Shown here: positions 35,337 through 43,356 of the stretch, in pieces | Layout: each line of letters begins with the position of its first letter | Numbering within the stretch: position 1 is the first letter of the stretch | Source of the DNA: Streptomyces katrae | GTDB lineage: Bacteria; Actinomycetota; Actinomycetes; Streptomycetales; Streptomycetaceae | Direction of reading: 5' to 3' | Assembly: GCF_002028425.1 (NCBI RefSeq) | Contig: NZ_CP020042.1 | Location: 6,113,560-6,177,559 of the forward strand | Length of the DNA: 64,000 bases | Notes under the pieces: model-generated | Databases searched by the model: none | What the model was told of the DNA's origin: nothing | What the model saw: only the letters and a program-made list of their open reading frames with translations | Made by a program: the position numbers and the translations under genes

Positions 35337-35528
35337 AGCCAGTCCCGCCTCTTGAAGACGACGTAGAGGCTCGTACAGACCACCGCCATCAGAAGGATGG
35401 CGAAGGGGTACCCGAAGCTCCAGCTGAGCTCGGGCATGGCTTCGAAGTTCATGCCGTAGATCGTGCCGACCAGGGTGGGGGCGAAGAGGATAGCCGCCCA
35501 GGAGGAGATCTTCTTGAAGTCGTCACCC
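35333..35528 (-). pseudogene. corA 3' end, copy 1 (displaced native fragment)
   Basis: The last 63 codons of a CorA Mg2+/Co2+ transporter: DDFKKISSWAAILFAP, the signature GMN in TIYGMNFEAMPEL, a second membrane segment and the C-terminal FKRRDWL. The frame stays open to the right but stops resembling CorA at 35528. Because corA runs leftward, this is the tail left behind when DNA was inserted into the gene. The rest of the gene is not in the window. Confidence 0.85.
35502..35528. repeat. putative attachment site copy 1 (27-bp identity with 38994-39020)
   Basis: The 27 bases, beginning GAGGAGATCTTCTTGAAGTC and ending GTCACCC, are identical in both corA tails, whereas the flanking coding sequence has diverged. 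The identity ends exactly where corA homology ends. This fits a recombination core (left boundary of element A). Confidence 0.75.
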
Positions 35529-35766
35529 TCACACCGCTGACCTGCGGAAACCGGCTGCACAGGCGGCCCGACCTGCGACGATCCGCCTCTCCGGCCCTTT
35601 CGCGGTGCTGCCCGTTTGTACGGCCGATCCTCCCCAGCCGCTCCCCAATGGGTCAACGCCGCGGTATGGGCGAGCGCGACTTCATCGCCTTGGTCGACGG
35701 CGTGCACCTGACTGCTGGTCCGGCTGCGCGTGCCGGCCGCCGCCTGGGTGGGCGGCCGGTCAAGGT
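35529..35766. other. left junction region of element A with CTCCCCA repeats
   Basis: No gene is seen. The sequence keeps patchy similarity to 39021-39170 (CGCTGACCTGCGGA, CGATCCTCCCCAG, CGCTCCCCA). It includes two CTCCCCA motifs near 35630-35647, which may be integrase arm sites. Confidence 0.55.
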
Positions 35767-38052
35767 CTACCTTCCTCGTAGCCACCCCCTGCCCCGGGAG
35801 TGTGTCTGCCAGTACGCCAGTGCCTCCTGGGTGGTCGCGAGGTCGGGGTGGTCCGGGCGGAGTACGCGCAGTTGCTCGTTCAGCAGGTCGGAGAGGAGGG
35901 CAATCGCGCCGCGAGGGTCGCCGGAGCGGCCGCGCCAGTGGGCGAGCGCGGCGCGGGTGCGGAAGATTTCGGACCGGTCGGTGTCGGTGGCCACCGCGTG
36001 CGGATTGGACCAGGTGTTCCGAGAAGCCCGGGCGATCTCGCGCGACTCCAGGCGGAGCTGGTCGTTGAGCAGGTCGGTCAGGACGGTCACGGCCCCTCGC
36101 GTGTCGCCCGACTCGCCCAGCCAGTGGCCGAAGCGGAAGCGGGTCTCGAAGGTGCCCGAGTACTCCGGCCCGTAGTTGCGGAGCTGCTCGTCAACGAGCT
36201 GGCGATACGCGACCACTGCCCCGGCAGCGTCCCCTGCCTTTCCCTGCCACTCGGCGGCGGTGCGGCGCAGAGTGAAGTCGGGCGGGCCCGTCCGTCCGTT
36301 AACGGCCGCGATGTACCGATCATCGGCGATCATGTCGTGATAGACGCTTGCGATGCCCGGCAGGTCGCCTGCCTCTTTGAGCCAGTAGGCCAGGCGGTGG
36401 CGCAGCTCGGTGACCTCCGCGACGAGGCGGACCCGTTGGGAGGGGAACAGTTCGTACTCCGGGTTCAGCAGGGCCAGCTGATCGTCGATCATCCGCCGGT
36501 ACTCGGTGATAGCGGCGGCGAGGTCGCCGGACTCCGCCCGCAGCCGGGCGATCCGGCCGCGCAGTTTCGTCACGGACTCGTGCCGGGTTCCCAGCCGGTC
36601 GGCCGTCGTCGGCAGCAGCGCCAAGAAGTAGTCCAGTGCGGCCTGTGGCCGGCCGTCGTCCGCCAGCGCGTCGCCCACCCGGAACACGAGGTCGTGCAGC
36701 CCCGGACCGGTACTCCAGCCGTGCCGGAGCGCGGGCTCGCCGGAGCCCAGCAGGAGGACCGGGGCATTGCGCGTCAGCGCCTCGACATTCGAACGCAGCA
36801 CGTCCGGCGGGAAGTCGAGGACGCGCGAACGCAGATGTGGCATCTGCTCACGCGGAGGTACCATGAAGAACGTCATCGAGTTCGCCTCGTCCGCCGACTT
36901 CCGGGACGCGGCGAAGAGCAGGTTGGCGGCCCAGTCGACCAGCTCCGCGGCCCGGCTCGCGGGCACGCCCTCGCGGACGGCTCGCTGCACCACCGGGTGG
37001 ACCCGCACGGACCGGTCCCGGTCCGCCGGGTCGTAGTCGAGCAGGCTCCACCGGTGCAGCAGCGCGAGCGTCTCGACGGTACTCCCGTCCGGCTCCACGT
37101 CCTCCGTCGGGCGTGGGGTCCCCTCCGGGGCGCGGTACCTGAACGCAGGGGTCAGCACCGCAGCCGGGATGCCGTCGAAAGCCAGCGGCGCCGCCAGCTC
37201 CAGCAGGGCCCGCGCCGTCCCGACCGGCTCCTGGGCGTCGGCGCGCTCCAGCGCGAGGTCCCAGAGGTTCGGCAGAGGCAGGCTCTGCTCGTCCGGCAGT
37301 CCGCCAGGGTCCGGTACGAGGTCGGCCAGCTGCCGCCCCTCGTCGCGGAGTAGGCGGAGGTAGTCGGCGCAGCTCAGGCCGGTGCCGACCAGGTAGGCGG
37401 CCGCCTGCGCGAGCGCGACCGGCAGGTGTCCGAACTCGCGGGCGAGCGCCTCCAGCTGCTCAGGCGGTTCGAATCGGCCGGACGCGGCGAGCACCGCCGT
37501 GAGGTAGCCGAAGGCCTCGGCGGAGCTGAACGACGGCACGGTGACCACCTGTCGGCCGAGCCCCTCGCGGGCCAAGTCCCGGCGCGAGGTGGTGACCAGG
37601 GTCCGCCCAACGGGCTGGTTCGGAGGCCAAAGCCCACGCAGAGCGTCGGGGTCGACCAGACCATCCAGGACGATCAGCCAGCGGACCGCCTCCCCGCCCC
37701 CGCCCGGCCGGAGCCAGGCCAGGAACTCCCGCGCGCCCTGCTCCGGATCGGCTGGGTCACTACCAGTGATCTCGGCGATGGCCCGGGCGTAGGCGGTCAG
37801 AATCTCCACGCGGCTGCCGGCGGTCACCCAGACCAGCAAGTCGAGCTGCCCGGCCTGCCAGGCCGTCCGGGCCTCGTTCGCGGCCAGCTGGGTCTTGCCG
37901 ACCCCCGCTGTGCCGACCAGTATCCGGTAGCGCGCAGGGGTGTCGGGGATGTCGACAACGGCCCGGTGCTGGAAGCAGCCCGCGGTGTTCGGAACCGCCC
38001 CGACCTGGTGCGGCCAGGCCGCCGGGGCACGTCGGCCGGCGTAGTAGGCCAC
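35767..38052 (-). CDS. STAND NTPase (NB-ARC) with C-terminal TPR array
   Basis: A 761-residue signal-transduction ATPase. The P-loop is ILVGTAGVGKTQLAANEA (about residues 48-65) and Walker B is RWLIVLDGLVD (about 125). An ARC/winged-helix region with FGHLPVALAQAAAYL (about 210) follows. The C-terminal half (about 450-750) holds TPR-like units (ALDYFLALLPTTADRLGTRHES, AITEYRRMIDDQLALL, AVTVLTDLLNDQLRLES). Such NLR-like proteins sense phage or stress through the repeats. The GTG at 38052 is the first canonical start; the frame upstream continues open with LFTGVQASNHSLAVGHAD, an amyloid-motif-like stretch, so a rare start further up is possible. The partner gene lies directly upstream. Confidence 0.8.
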   Translation of the reverse strand: MAYYAGRRAPAAWPHQVGAVPNTAGCFQHRAVVDIPDTPARYRILVGTAGVGKTQLAANEARTAWQAGQLDLLVWVTAGSRVEILTAYARAIAEITGSDPADPEQGAREFLAWLRPGGGGEAVRWLIVLDGLVDPDALRGLWPPNQPVGRTLVTTSRRDLAREGLGRQVVTVPSFSSAEAFGYLTAVLAASGRFEPPEQLEALAREFGHLPVALAQAAAYLVGTGLSCADYLRLLRDEGRQLADLVPDPGGLPDEQSLPLPNLWDLALERADAQEPVGTARALLELAAPLAFDGIPAAVLTPAFRYRAPEGTPRPTEDVEPDGSTVETLALLHRWSLLDYDPADRDRSVRVHPVVQRAVREGVPASRAAELVDWAANLLFAASRKSADEANSMTFFMVPPREQMPHLRSRVLDFPPDVLRSNVEALTRNAPVLLLGSGEPALRHGWSTGPGLHDLVFRVGDALADDGRPQAALDYFLALLPTTADRLGTRHESVTKLRGRIARLRAESGDLAAAITEYRRMIDDQLALLNPEYELFPSQRVRLVAEVTELRHRLAYWLKEAGDLPGIASVYHDMIADDRYIAAVNGRTGPPDFTLRRTAAEWQGKAGDAAGAVVAYRQLVDEQLRNYGPEYSGTFETRFRFGHWLGESGDTRGAVTVLTDLLNDQLRLESREIARASRNTWSNPHAVATDTDRSEIFRTRAALAHWRGRSGDPRGAIALLSDLLNEQLRVLRPDHPDLATTQEALAYWQTHSRGRGWLRGR

Positions 38053-38153
38053 TTGGTCGGCGTGGCCGACGGCGAGGCTGTGGTTGCTCGCCTGTACCCC
38101 CGTGAACAGCGGCGGCGGCGAGGTCTGTGTTGGGCTAGGCGTAGCCGGTCCGT

Positions 38154-38630
38154 TCAGCCCCTGGACGGATCCGGCCCCTGAGGGTGGCCGATCTGCACAC
38201 CCCCGTGGATCACACCGGCGGCGACCGAGCCTTCCTGTGCGCTGATGTGCACGCTTCCGCCGACCGCCATCCCGCCATCCCCGGCCGACACTTGGGCCTG
38301 CGCCGCGCGCTCTTCAAGCAGCTCGCGCAGGGCCTCGCCCGCGCGCTCGCGCTCGCCGTCCGGCAGATCCTCCAAGAACGCCTCGAACCGGACCTGCCAG
38401 GAGGCCTCCTGCCGGATCCTGAGCCGCTCCAGCTGGCTGCCCTCGGCCGCCTCGAGCTCGGCGGCGGTGCGTTCCAAACGCTCCAGCTCAGCGCTCTCGC
38501 GCTGGGCGTTCCCCCGCCCGAACCAGGCGGCCACCCGGCTTCGGAACCCCTCCCAGGCCGCGGTCCCGGCCGCGGTCATCACCGCCGTCCCACCGGACAT
38601 GGCCAGCCCCGTCAACGCCTCGGACAGCAT
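38154..38630 (-). CDS. partner of STAND NTPase, coiled-coil with amyloid-motif-like C-terminus
   Basis: A 158-residue protein. It has a short hydrophobic N-terminal segment (LSEALTGLAMSGGTAVMTAA) and a long charged coiled coil (ESAELERLERTAAELEAAEGS, about residues 47-67). The C-terminal Gly/Ser/Val-rich tail (GGSVHISAQEGSVAAGVIHG) resembles bacterial amyloid signalling motifs. GGGGGG precedes the ATG at 38630. Small genes of this form regularly precede NB-ARC/TPR genes in streptomycetes. A role as effector or adaptor triggered by the NTPase is inferred. Confidence 0.65.
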   Translation of the reverse strand: MLSEALTGLAMSGGTAVMTAAGTAAWEGFRSRVAAWFGRGNAQRESAELERLERTAAELEAAEGSQLERLRIRQEASWQVRFEAFLEDLPDGERERAGEALRELLEERAAQAQVSAGDGGMAVGGSVHISAQEGSVAAGVIHGGVQIGHPQGPDPSRG

Positions 38631-38824
38631 GCGCAACCCCCCGTGTCGGCAACCGTGACCCCGACCGTACCGCGAGCCGGGCACCGCGCCCAGGCGGATA
38701 TCCACACAATCGCTCAGGCGAGCGAGGGCAGGTGACCAACCGTCAAGCCAGACCGGCCAATCGTCACCCTGAAGCGCCGATGTCAGTGCCGTTCGCCGGC
38801 ACGGCGCCCGGCGGATTCCCCCCT

Positions 38825-39020
38825 CTACAGCCAATCCCGCTTCTTGAAGATGACGTACAGGCTCACGCACACCGCTGCCATCAGCAGGATCGCGAAGGGG
38901 TAGCCCGCCGCCCAGTGCAGTTCGGGCATCGTCTCGAAGTTCATGCCGTAGATGGTTCCCACCAACGTGGGTGCAAACAGAATGGCGGCCCACGAGGAGA
39001 TCTTCTTGAAGTCGTCACCC
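38825..39020 (-). pseudogene. corA 3' end, copy 2
   Basis: A second set of 63 CorA C-terminal codons (GMN in TIYGMNFETMPEL, ending FKKRDWL), differing from copy 1 at 8 residues and at many silent positions. It would have restored the 3' end of corA when element A's ancestor integrated, and was itself displaced by element B. There is no start or promoter of its own. Confidence 0.85.
38994..39020. repeat. putative attachment site copy 2
   Basis: Same 27 bases as 35502-35528, in the same orientation, 3,492 bp away. It marks the right end of element A and the left end of element B. Confidence 0.75.
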
Positions 39021-39483
39021 ACAAGGCGCTGACCTGCGGAGATCGCTCCAGAAGGTCGTCTGGCCTGCGACTTTGCAGGTTTCCGGCGCTTTCACAGTGA
39101 TGCCGATTTGCGCGGTCGATTCTCCCCAGACGCTCCCCAGCGGTGGTCATTCTCCCCAGATTCTCCCCGGGCGAAAGCTGCCCTGAGAGGGAGCAGCCGC
39201 TGGTGACGCCGTCGTCCTGCCATGCGAACGTTGACTACGTAGCGTTCGCAGGCTGAGCGGGCATTTGGGCTCCGCCCGGCCGGACGGGGTTCGTAGGGCC
39301 AGGGCGCGGATGACTACGATCTCGGTCGCAGTCATCATCCTGGCCCCACTGCGTTGCTCCTGATGCCTGGCACCACCACCGGATCGTGCATGTACCGTCC
39401 CCTCGAGACGTCCCGCCTCGCTGGCACCGACCATGCCGCGTCCACATGGCTCGTGTCTCGCAGGAGGAAGCACTGTCCCATGA
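39021..39483. other. left junction of element B: integrase arm-like repeats and operon-end hairpin
   Basis: No gene is seen. Four CTCCCC-type motifs stand at 39121-39129, 39132-39140, 39151-39159 and 39162-39170, with one pair on each side of a 10-bp spacer. They are candidate arm-type binding sites for a tyrosine integrase. Further right, TGCGAACG (39223-39230) and CGTTCGCA (39243-39250) form a perfect 8-bp stem that could terminate the minus-strand Pycsar-type operon. Confidence 0.6.
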
Positions 39484-39678
39484 TCAAGGAATCACGTCTC
39501 CAGGATCGTCGGGGCGGTGGCCGTGAATGCGGTACACGAGCTCGTCCGGGTGGCGCATGACCCTGGCCAGTCGCCACACCGTCTCATACGGCCTGCGGCC
39601 GCGCTCCCGGGACCACAGACAGAGGGCGAGCAGACTGGTGAGCGGGTCGAGCAGCCAGCGCAGTACGGAGGTCTTCAC
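39484..39678 (-). CDS. small basic protein, last gene of Pycsar-type operon
   Basis: A 64-residue protein (VKTSVLRWLLDPLTSLLALC, then WSRERGRRPYETVWRLARVM) with one short hydrophobic stretch near the N-terminus and an Arg-rich remainder. Its GTG overlaps the stop of the upstream gene (GTGA), the same coupling used elsewhere in the operon, which supports it as real. Function unknown. Confidence 0.55.
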   Translation of the reverse strand: MKTSVLRWLLDPLTSLLALCLWSRERGRRPYETVWRLARVMRHPDELVYRIHGHRPDDPGDVIP

Positions 39679-40448
39679 TGCTCATCCTCCGTTGGGAGGG
39701 GGACGGCCGTGGGGGAGGGGGTCGCAGGTTCCAGGTCGTCGGGCGGCGGCCAGGGGAAGCCGTCGGCCCAGCCCATCTGCTCGAAGAGCGTGCGGGCGGT
39801 GGCCATGAATCGTGCTTGCCGCCCTGGCATGGCGTCCAATCGCTTCCAGACGTAGAGGAGGGTGTGAGCGAGCCGCTCTGCTTCTGTGCTCTCGGTGGCC
39901 GACGTTCCCACCACGGGCAGGATCGCCTCCTGAAACGACGTCCAGTCGAGGGCCGACAAGTCGTCCAGATGTTGCTCCAGCCACCACAAGCGGGCGGTGT
40001 TCTGGTCGGCGCACACGGTCCGAGCCAGCTCCTGACGCCGTAACCGCTCCTGGGCGAGACGGAGTTCCACATCGCGCAGGGCGTCCTGGTGCCTTTGGGA
40101 GCGGTCGGCATCCTGCTGGGGGAGCAGGAGGACGAGACGGGCCCGGAGCCAGAGGCCGGGGCGGCCGGTGGGGTTGTGCCATGGGGAGATCGCCAGGGCT
40201 AGCTTCTGCCGAGCGCACTCCAGCTCCTCGGGCCGATGTTTCCCGGCAATGCCGCGGCCGAGTTCGTCCAGGGCCAGGCGGGCTGCCGCTCGCGCGGCGG
40301 TCGCGCGGTGGGTCCCGGCCACCTGGGGAACGACCAGATGGGTGAGAGTGCCGCGCGCGAGGAAGCGGACGCCCGGTAGACAGGTGGGCCAGTACGCAGT
40401 GAACCGGCCGACCCGCCGTCTCCACCAGTGGCCGGGACGATCGGTCAC
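39675..40448 (-). CDS. unknown protein in Pycsar-type operon
   Basis: A 257-residue protein with a basic Trp-rich N-terminus (WWRRRVGRFTAYW), an Ala/Arg-rich helical region (HRATAARAAARLALDELGRG), a charged probable coiled coil near residues 120-145 (ALRDVELRLAQERLRRQEL) and a Pro-rich tail. No domain recognised. Coupled to the NTPase gene upstream and the small gene downstream by GTGA overlaps, so it is produced with them. Confidence 0.65.
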   Translation of the reverse strand: MTDRPGHWWRRRVGRFTAYWPTCLPGVRFLARGTLTHLVVPQVAGTHRATAARAAARLALDELGRGIAGKHRPEELECARQKLALAISPWHNPTGRPGLWLRARLVLLLPQQDADRSQRHQDALRDVELRLAQERLRRQELARTVCADQNTARLWWLEQHLDDLSALDWTSFQEAILPVVGTSATESTEAERLAHTLLYVWKRLDAMPGRQARFMATARTLFEQMGWADGFPWPPPDDLEPATPSPTAVPLPTEDEQ

Positions 40449-42460
40449 GCCTCTGACACCTTCCCGACGCGGTCGTAGTGCCGCATGGCGTGACCGAGGA
40501 CGTCCCGCCAGAACGGCTGGACCACCGCTCCCTCCTCCACTAGCAGCCGGTCGAAAGGCCCGCGCAGTCGCGGTGGGGCGAACACTTCCGCGAGCAGCGT
40601 GATCGCCGCGTCCCTGTGGTCTTTGTCGTACTCGAACCGCTTCTGCCACCGGGTGAGCTGGTCGAGCACGGGGGCCACCGCCTCGTCGGTCGACAGCAGC
40701 GACTGCCAAGCAAGGACGTAGTGCTCCCTGTTGTTCGCCTCCCGCGCCGAATCGAGGACGAGGTCGGTGCCCTCGTCGCTGGAGACGAGTGCCAGGAAGG
40801 CCCCCAAAGCCCTGCGGAGAGCCTTCTCGCCAGCCTCGGTCCCGTGCTTCTTCAGCCACTGCACGACCGTCTTGTCCACCAGGCCGGGGGTCTGCCGGAC
40901 GAGCCCCCGGAAGGCATCGGTCAGCTTCCCGGCTCCGAAGTCCATCCCACCCGCCGCCTTGCCCAGGCGGGTCAGGGCGAGTGCAGGCTGTTCCAGGCCC
41001 CAGGGTCCGCCGCAGACGTCGACGACCAGATCGAGCTTCTCTGCGTTGCCGGACTCCGCCCATGTGAGGAGCCGGTCCCGGACGTAGCGGCCGAGTTCGA
41101 CGTCGGTCGCGGCTTTCGTCAGCGCCTCGACGGCCAAGGTCCGCCGAGGGCCGGTGAGGCCCGTCGCGAGTGCGTCGAGCACGTACCTGTCGTGCCGGCG
41201 TACCGCCAGGCGCAGGAGGGCCTCGCTCGCCAGGCGGGCGTCGTCCTCCGGGACGGACCGATTCGCGGCGACCCCGACCGCCCATGCCGTCAGCAGGTCG
41301 TGCTGGGTGGGGAACTCGTCCCACAGATGACGCAGGATGGCCGCGGGTAGCCCCTGGCGACTTCGGTCGTGGTGGGCCCGGTCGCCGACCGGCACGATCT
41401 CGGCAGCCTGAAGCCGACGGGACGACGTCGCATCGGCTAGCACATCGGCCGGCCCGCGGGCCTGGCCCAGCGAGACGAGCAGGTCGTCGGACGCGCGGAC
41501 GACGGAACCGCGCCGCCCTCCGTCGAGCAGCGCTCCCGCCCACACCGTGACCCGAGTGGACAGCAGCGACGGGCCCCCGTCCACCGCACCGCGCTTGTTG
41601 AGCAGTTTCTCCACCGTGGTGTGCCAGTCCCCGAACCGGTCCACGATTTCCTTGAGCTGTTCCCTGTCCTTGGCCGTGCCAAGGAGCCCGGCCAGTCGGA
41701 ACGCCTCGCAGGCGGATGGGTCGGTTGCCCAGATCGGGGAGAGTTTCTCGTCCGCCAGCCAGGCCACCCGGTCCAAATGACCGCGCGCGATGAGCTCGGC
41801 CTCGACCAGGCGCCGCGCACCAGGAGACTCCAGCCGTACGGTGACGCCGCCGGTGGCGTCGGCCAGCGCACCCTGCCAGTCGCCCGGAGTGGCCAGTACG
41901 ACCAGGAATGATTCCCGTTCGCGCAGCGCCGCTCCGTGCAGGACCAGGTCCGGCCCGAATCGGGCGGGTGGCTCGTCCGGCAGGTCGGAGAGGTCGAGCA
42001 CGAAGCCCGTCGTCGACCGCTTCGGGAGGCACTGGGTCCCCGGCTTGGACCACTCCGGTTCGAGGTCGAACAGTTCCAGGCCCTGCAGTGCCGCCGCCCG
42101 GCGCAGGAGCCGTACTGCCGCGGTCCGTCGGCCGCTGCCGGCGGGCGCGCACAGCACCACGATGCCGTGCTCTTCGAGGATCTTGGCGGCGTCCGGTAGA
42201 CGGTTCGGCTCCCGGGGCTCAACGAAGCGCCCATCCTCGCTCGCCTGGTGGGCGGAGTCGCGGCCGTCGATGGGCAGGTCCTGGACGTAGTCACCGTTCA
42301 GGTGCACGGCGTAGTTGTGCGCCTGAACGTTGTTGTCGCCGTATTGGCGGTACTCCGTGTTCGATGGCGGCGCGCCGGCCGGGGCTTCCTGCGTCGGCGG
42401 TTCCGTCGGCTCCGTACCGCGGTGGTTAGGGTCGGGCATCTCGCTGCTCTGGTTACTCAT
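40445..42460 (-). CDS. P-loop NTPase (STAND-like) coupled to cyclase
   Basis: A 671-residue protein. After a Pro-rich head, residues 37-50 read YRQYGDNNVQAHNY, a motif shared with the C-terminus of the cyclase encoded just upstream. A P-loop APAGSGRRTAAVRLL lies at about residues 105-120 (Lys replaced by Arg in the GxxGxGR form). The rest is helical, probably an alpha-solenoid of degenerate repeats, with no named family. Its ATG overlaps the cyclase stop (ATGA). It is probably a sensor or effector partner in the cyclic-nucleotide system. The Arg in the P-loop leaves ATP hydrolysis uncertain. Confidence 0.7.
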   Translation of the reverse strand: MSNQSSEMPDPNHRGTEPTEPPTQEAPAGAPPSNTEYRQYGDNNVQAHNYAVHLNGDYVQDLPIDGRDSAHQASEDGRFVEPREPNRLPDAAKILEEHGIVVLCAPAGSGRRTAAVRLLRRAAALQGLELFDLEPEWSKPGTQCLPKRSTTGFVLDLSDLPDEPPARFGPDLVLHGAALRERESFLVVLATPGDWQGALADATGGVTVRLESPGARRLVEAELIARGHLDRVAWLADEKLSPIWATDPSACEAFRLAGLLGTAKDREQLKEIVDRFGDWHTTVEKLLNKRGAVDGGPSLLSTRVTVWAGALLDGGRRGSVVRASDDLLVSLGQARGPADVLADATSSRRLQAAEIVPVGDRAHHDRSRQGLPAAILRHLWDEFPTQHDLLTAWAVGVAANRSVPEDDARLASEALLRLAVRRHDRYVLDALATGLTGPRRTLAVEALTKAATDVELGRYVRDRLLTWAESGNAEKLDLVVDVCGGPWGLEQPALALTRLGKAAGGMDFGAGKLTDAFRGLVRQTPGLVDKTVVQWLKKHGTEAGEKALRRALGAFLALVSSDEGTDLVLDSAREANNREHYVLAWQSLLSTDEAVAPVLDQLTRWQKRFEYDKDHRDAAITLLAEVFAPPRLRGPFDRLLVEEGAVVQPFWRDVLGHAMRHYDRVGKVSEA

Positions 42461-43242
42461 CGCTGGCCCCGCTCGCGGTAGAGGTTGTAGGCCTGGGTGT
42501 TCTGCTTGCCGCGCTGGTTGAAGGTCACAGCGCCGGGCCCCGTTGGAGCCGTGGGCGTCGGCGCCGTGTGCGCCGCGGTCCCCGGCTCCTCCTCATCCGC
42601 GGGTGCGGTGGACGGCTCGAAGATGTCCGGATCCGCGAGCCCCCAGTCGAAACCGGGAAGGTGCAGATAGGCGGGCTGCTCGAACTTCTTCACCTTGACC
42701 AGATGCCGGTGGAAGTGCGCCGGCAGAACGTCGTCGTTGACGCAGCCGCTGTCGAAGACGTCCTCGTACACTCGCTGGGAGACGATCACGGCTGTGTTGG
42801 TGATCTCGGGATGCCCGCGCTGGAGCACCGCCCGTAGCACCTTGTCGTCCAAGAGCCTGTGGGTCTGCACCATCGGCACACCCAGACCGCTCCGAGGCAA
42901 CGGTCCGACGTGGATGCTGACCCGCATCTGCAGCGGCTTGAGGTGCGGGTTCTCAGCCCGTCGGCGGCCGAGCGCCTGGCGCAGCGCGTCGGGGAAGTGT
43001 CCCACCAGCGCGGGCAGAACCTCGGGGTCCATGCCGGCGACGTAACCATCGCCCGTGTGCTGGCCGAACACGCGCCGCTCCCAGTGCGCGCTGACGTTGC
43101 TGGCGCTCAGCGCCTGGGCCAGCAGGGGCGGGATGTCGGCGTTGACCCGCTGCATTTCCTTGCTGTCAAGTGTTCCGAAGTCCCTGGCGTCCACGGCCAG
43201 CACGGCCCGATAGGGCCACAAAGGCTCCCATGACGGCAGCAT
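42457..43242 (-). CDS. Pycsar-type nucleotide cyclase
   Basis: A 261-residue class III cyclase-homology protein. Metal-binding positions are present: YRAVLAVDARDFG (first Asp, about residue 17) and FGQHTGDGYVAGM (the GDG second Asp, about 60). VSIHVGPLPRSG and VIVSQRVYEDVF follow the cyclase pattern. It lies in one operon with a PycTM-like effector, so it probably makes cUMP or cCMP on infection. The ATG at 43242 has AGAGGAG 6 bases upstream; a longer frame to 43350 is not supported. The C-terminal tail FNQRGKQNTQAYNL repeats the motif at the start of the next protein. Confidence 0.8.
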   Translation of the reverse strand: MLPSWEPLWPYRAVLAVDARDFGTLDSKEMQRVNADIPPLLAQALSASNVSAHWERRVFGQHTGDGYVAGMDPEVLPALVGHFPDALRQALGRRRAENPHLKPLQMRVSIHVGPLPRSGLGVPMVQTHRLLDDKVLRAVLQRGHPEITNTAVIVSQRVYEDVFDSGCVNDDVLPAHFHRHLVKVKKFEQPAYLHLPGFDWGLADPDIFEPSTAPADEEEPGTAAHTAPTPTAPTGPGAVTFNQRGKQNTQAYNLYRERGQR

Positions 43243-43315
43243 GTGCCGCTCCTCTCGTCGCTTCCCCCCCCACGCGGCGGGGAGAGCACCACCCTGTTCG
43301 ACGAGCAGGAAGCCG

Positions 43316-43335
43316 ACCGTCCAGCGTTGGACGGT
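43316..43335. promoter_or_regulatory. perfect 20-bp palindrome between regulator and cyclase genes
   Basis: ACCGTCCA (43316-43323), GCGT, TGGACGGT (43328-43335) forms an 8-bp stem with a 4-base loop in the 109-bp gap. It could be an attenuator hairpin or a second operator. Confidence 0.6.
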
Positions 43336-43340
43336 ACGAG

Positions 43341-43356
43341 TGTGTGGCACGTCACA
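43341..43356. promoter_or_regulatory. CRP-like binding site upstream of cyclase gene
   Basis: TGTGT, GGCACG, TCACA matches the TGTGA-N6-TCACA CRP/FNR consensus with one mismatch. It overlaps the end of the CRP-like gene and lies about 100 bp before the cyclase start, a position suitable for control of the cyclase by the encoded regulator. Confidence 0.5.

Noticed and set aside
35333..35785. 150-residue protein containing the CorA tail
   Set aside because: Only the last 63 codons resemble CorA; the rest is att-flanking DNA that happens to be open.
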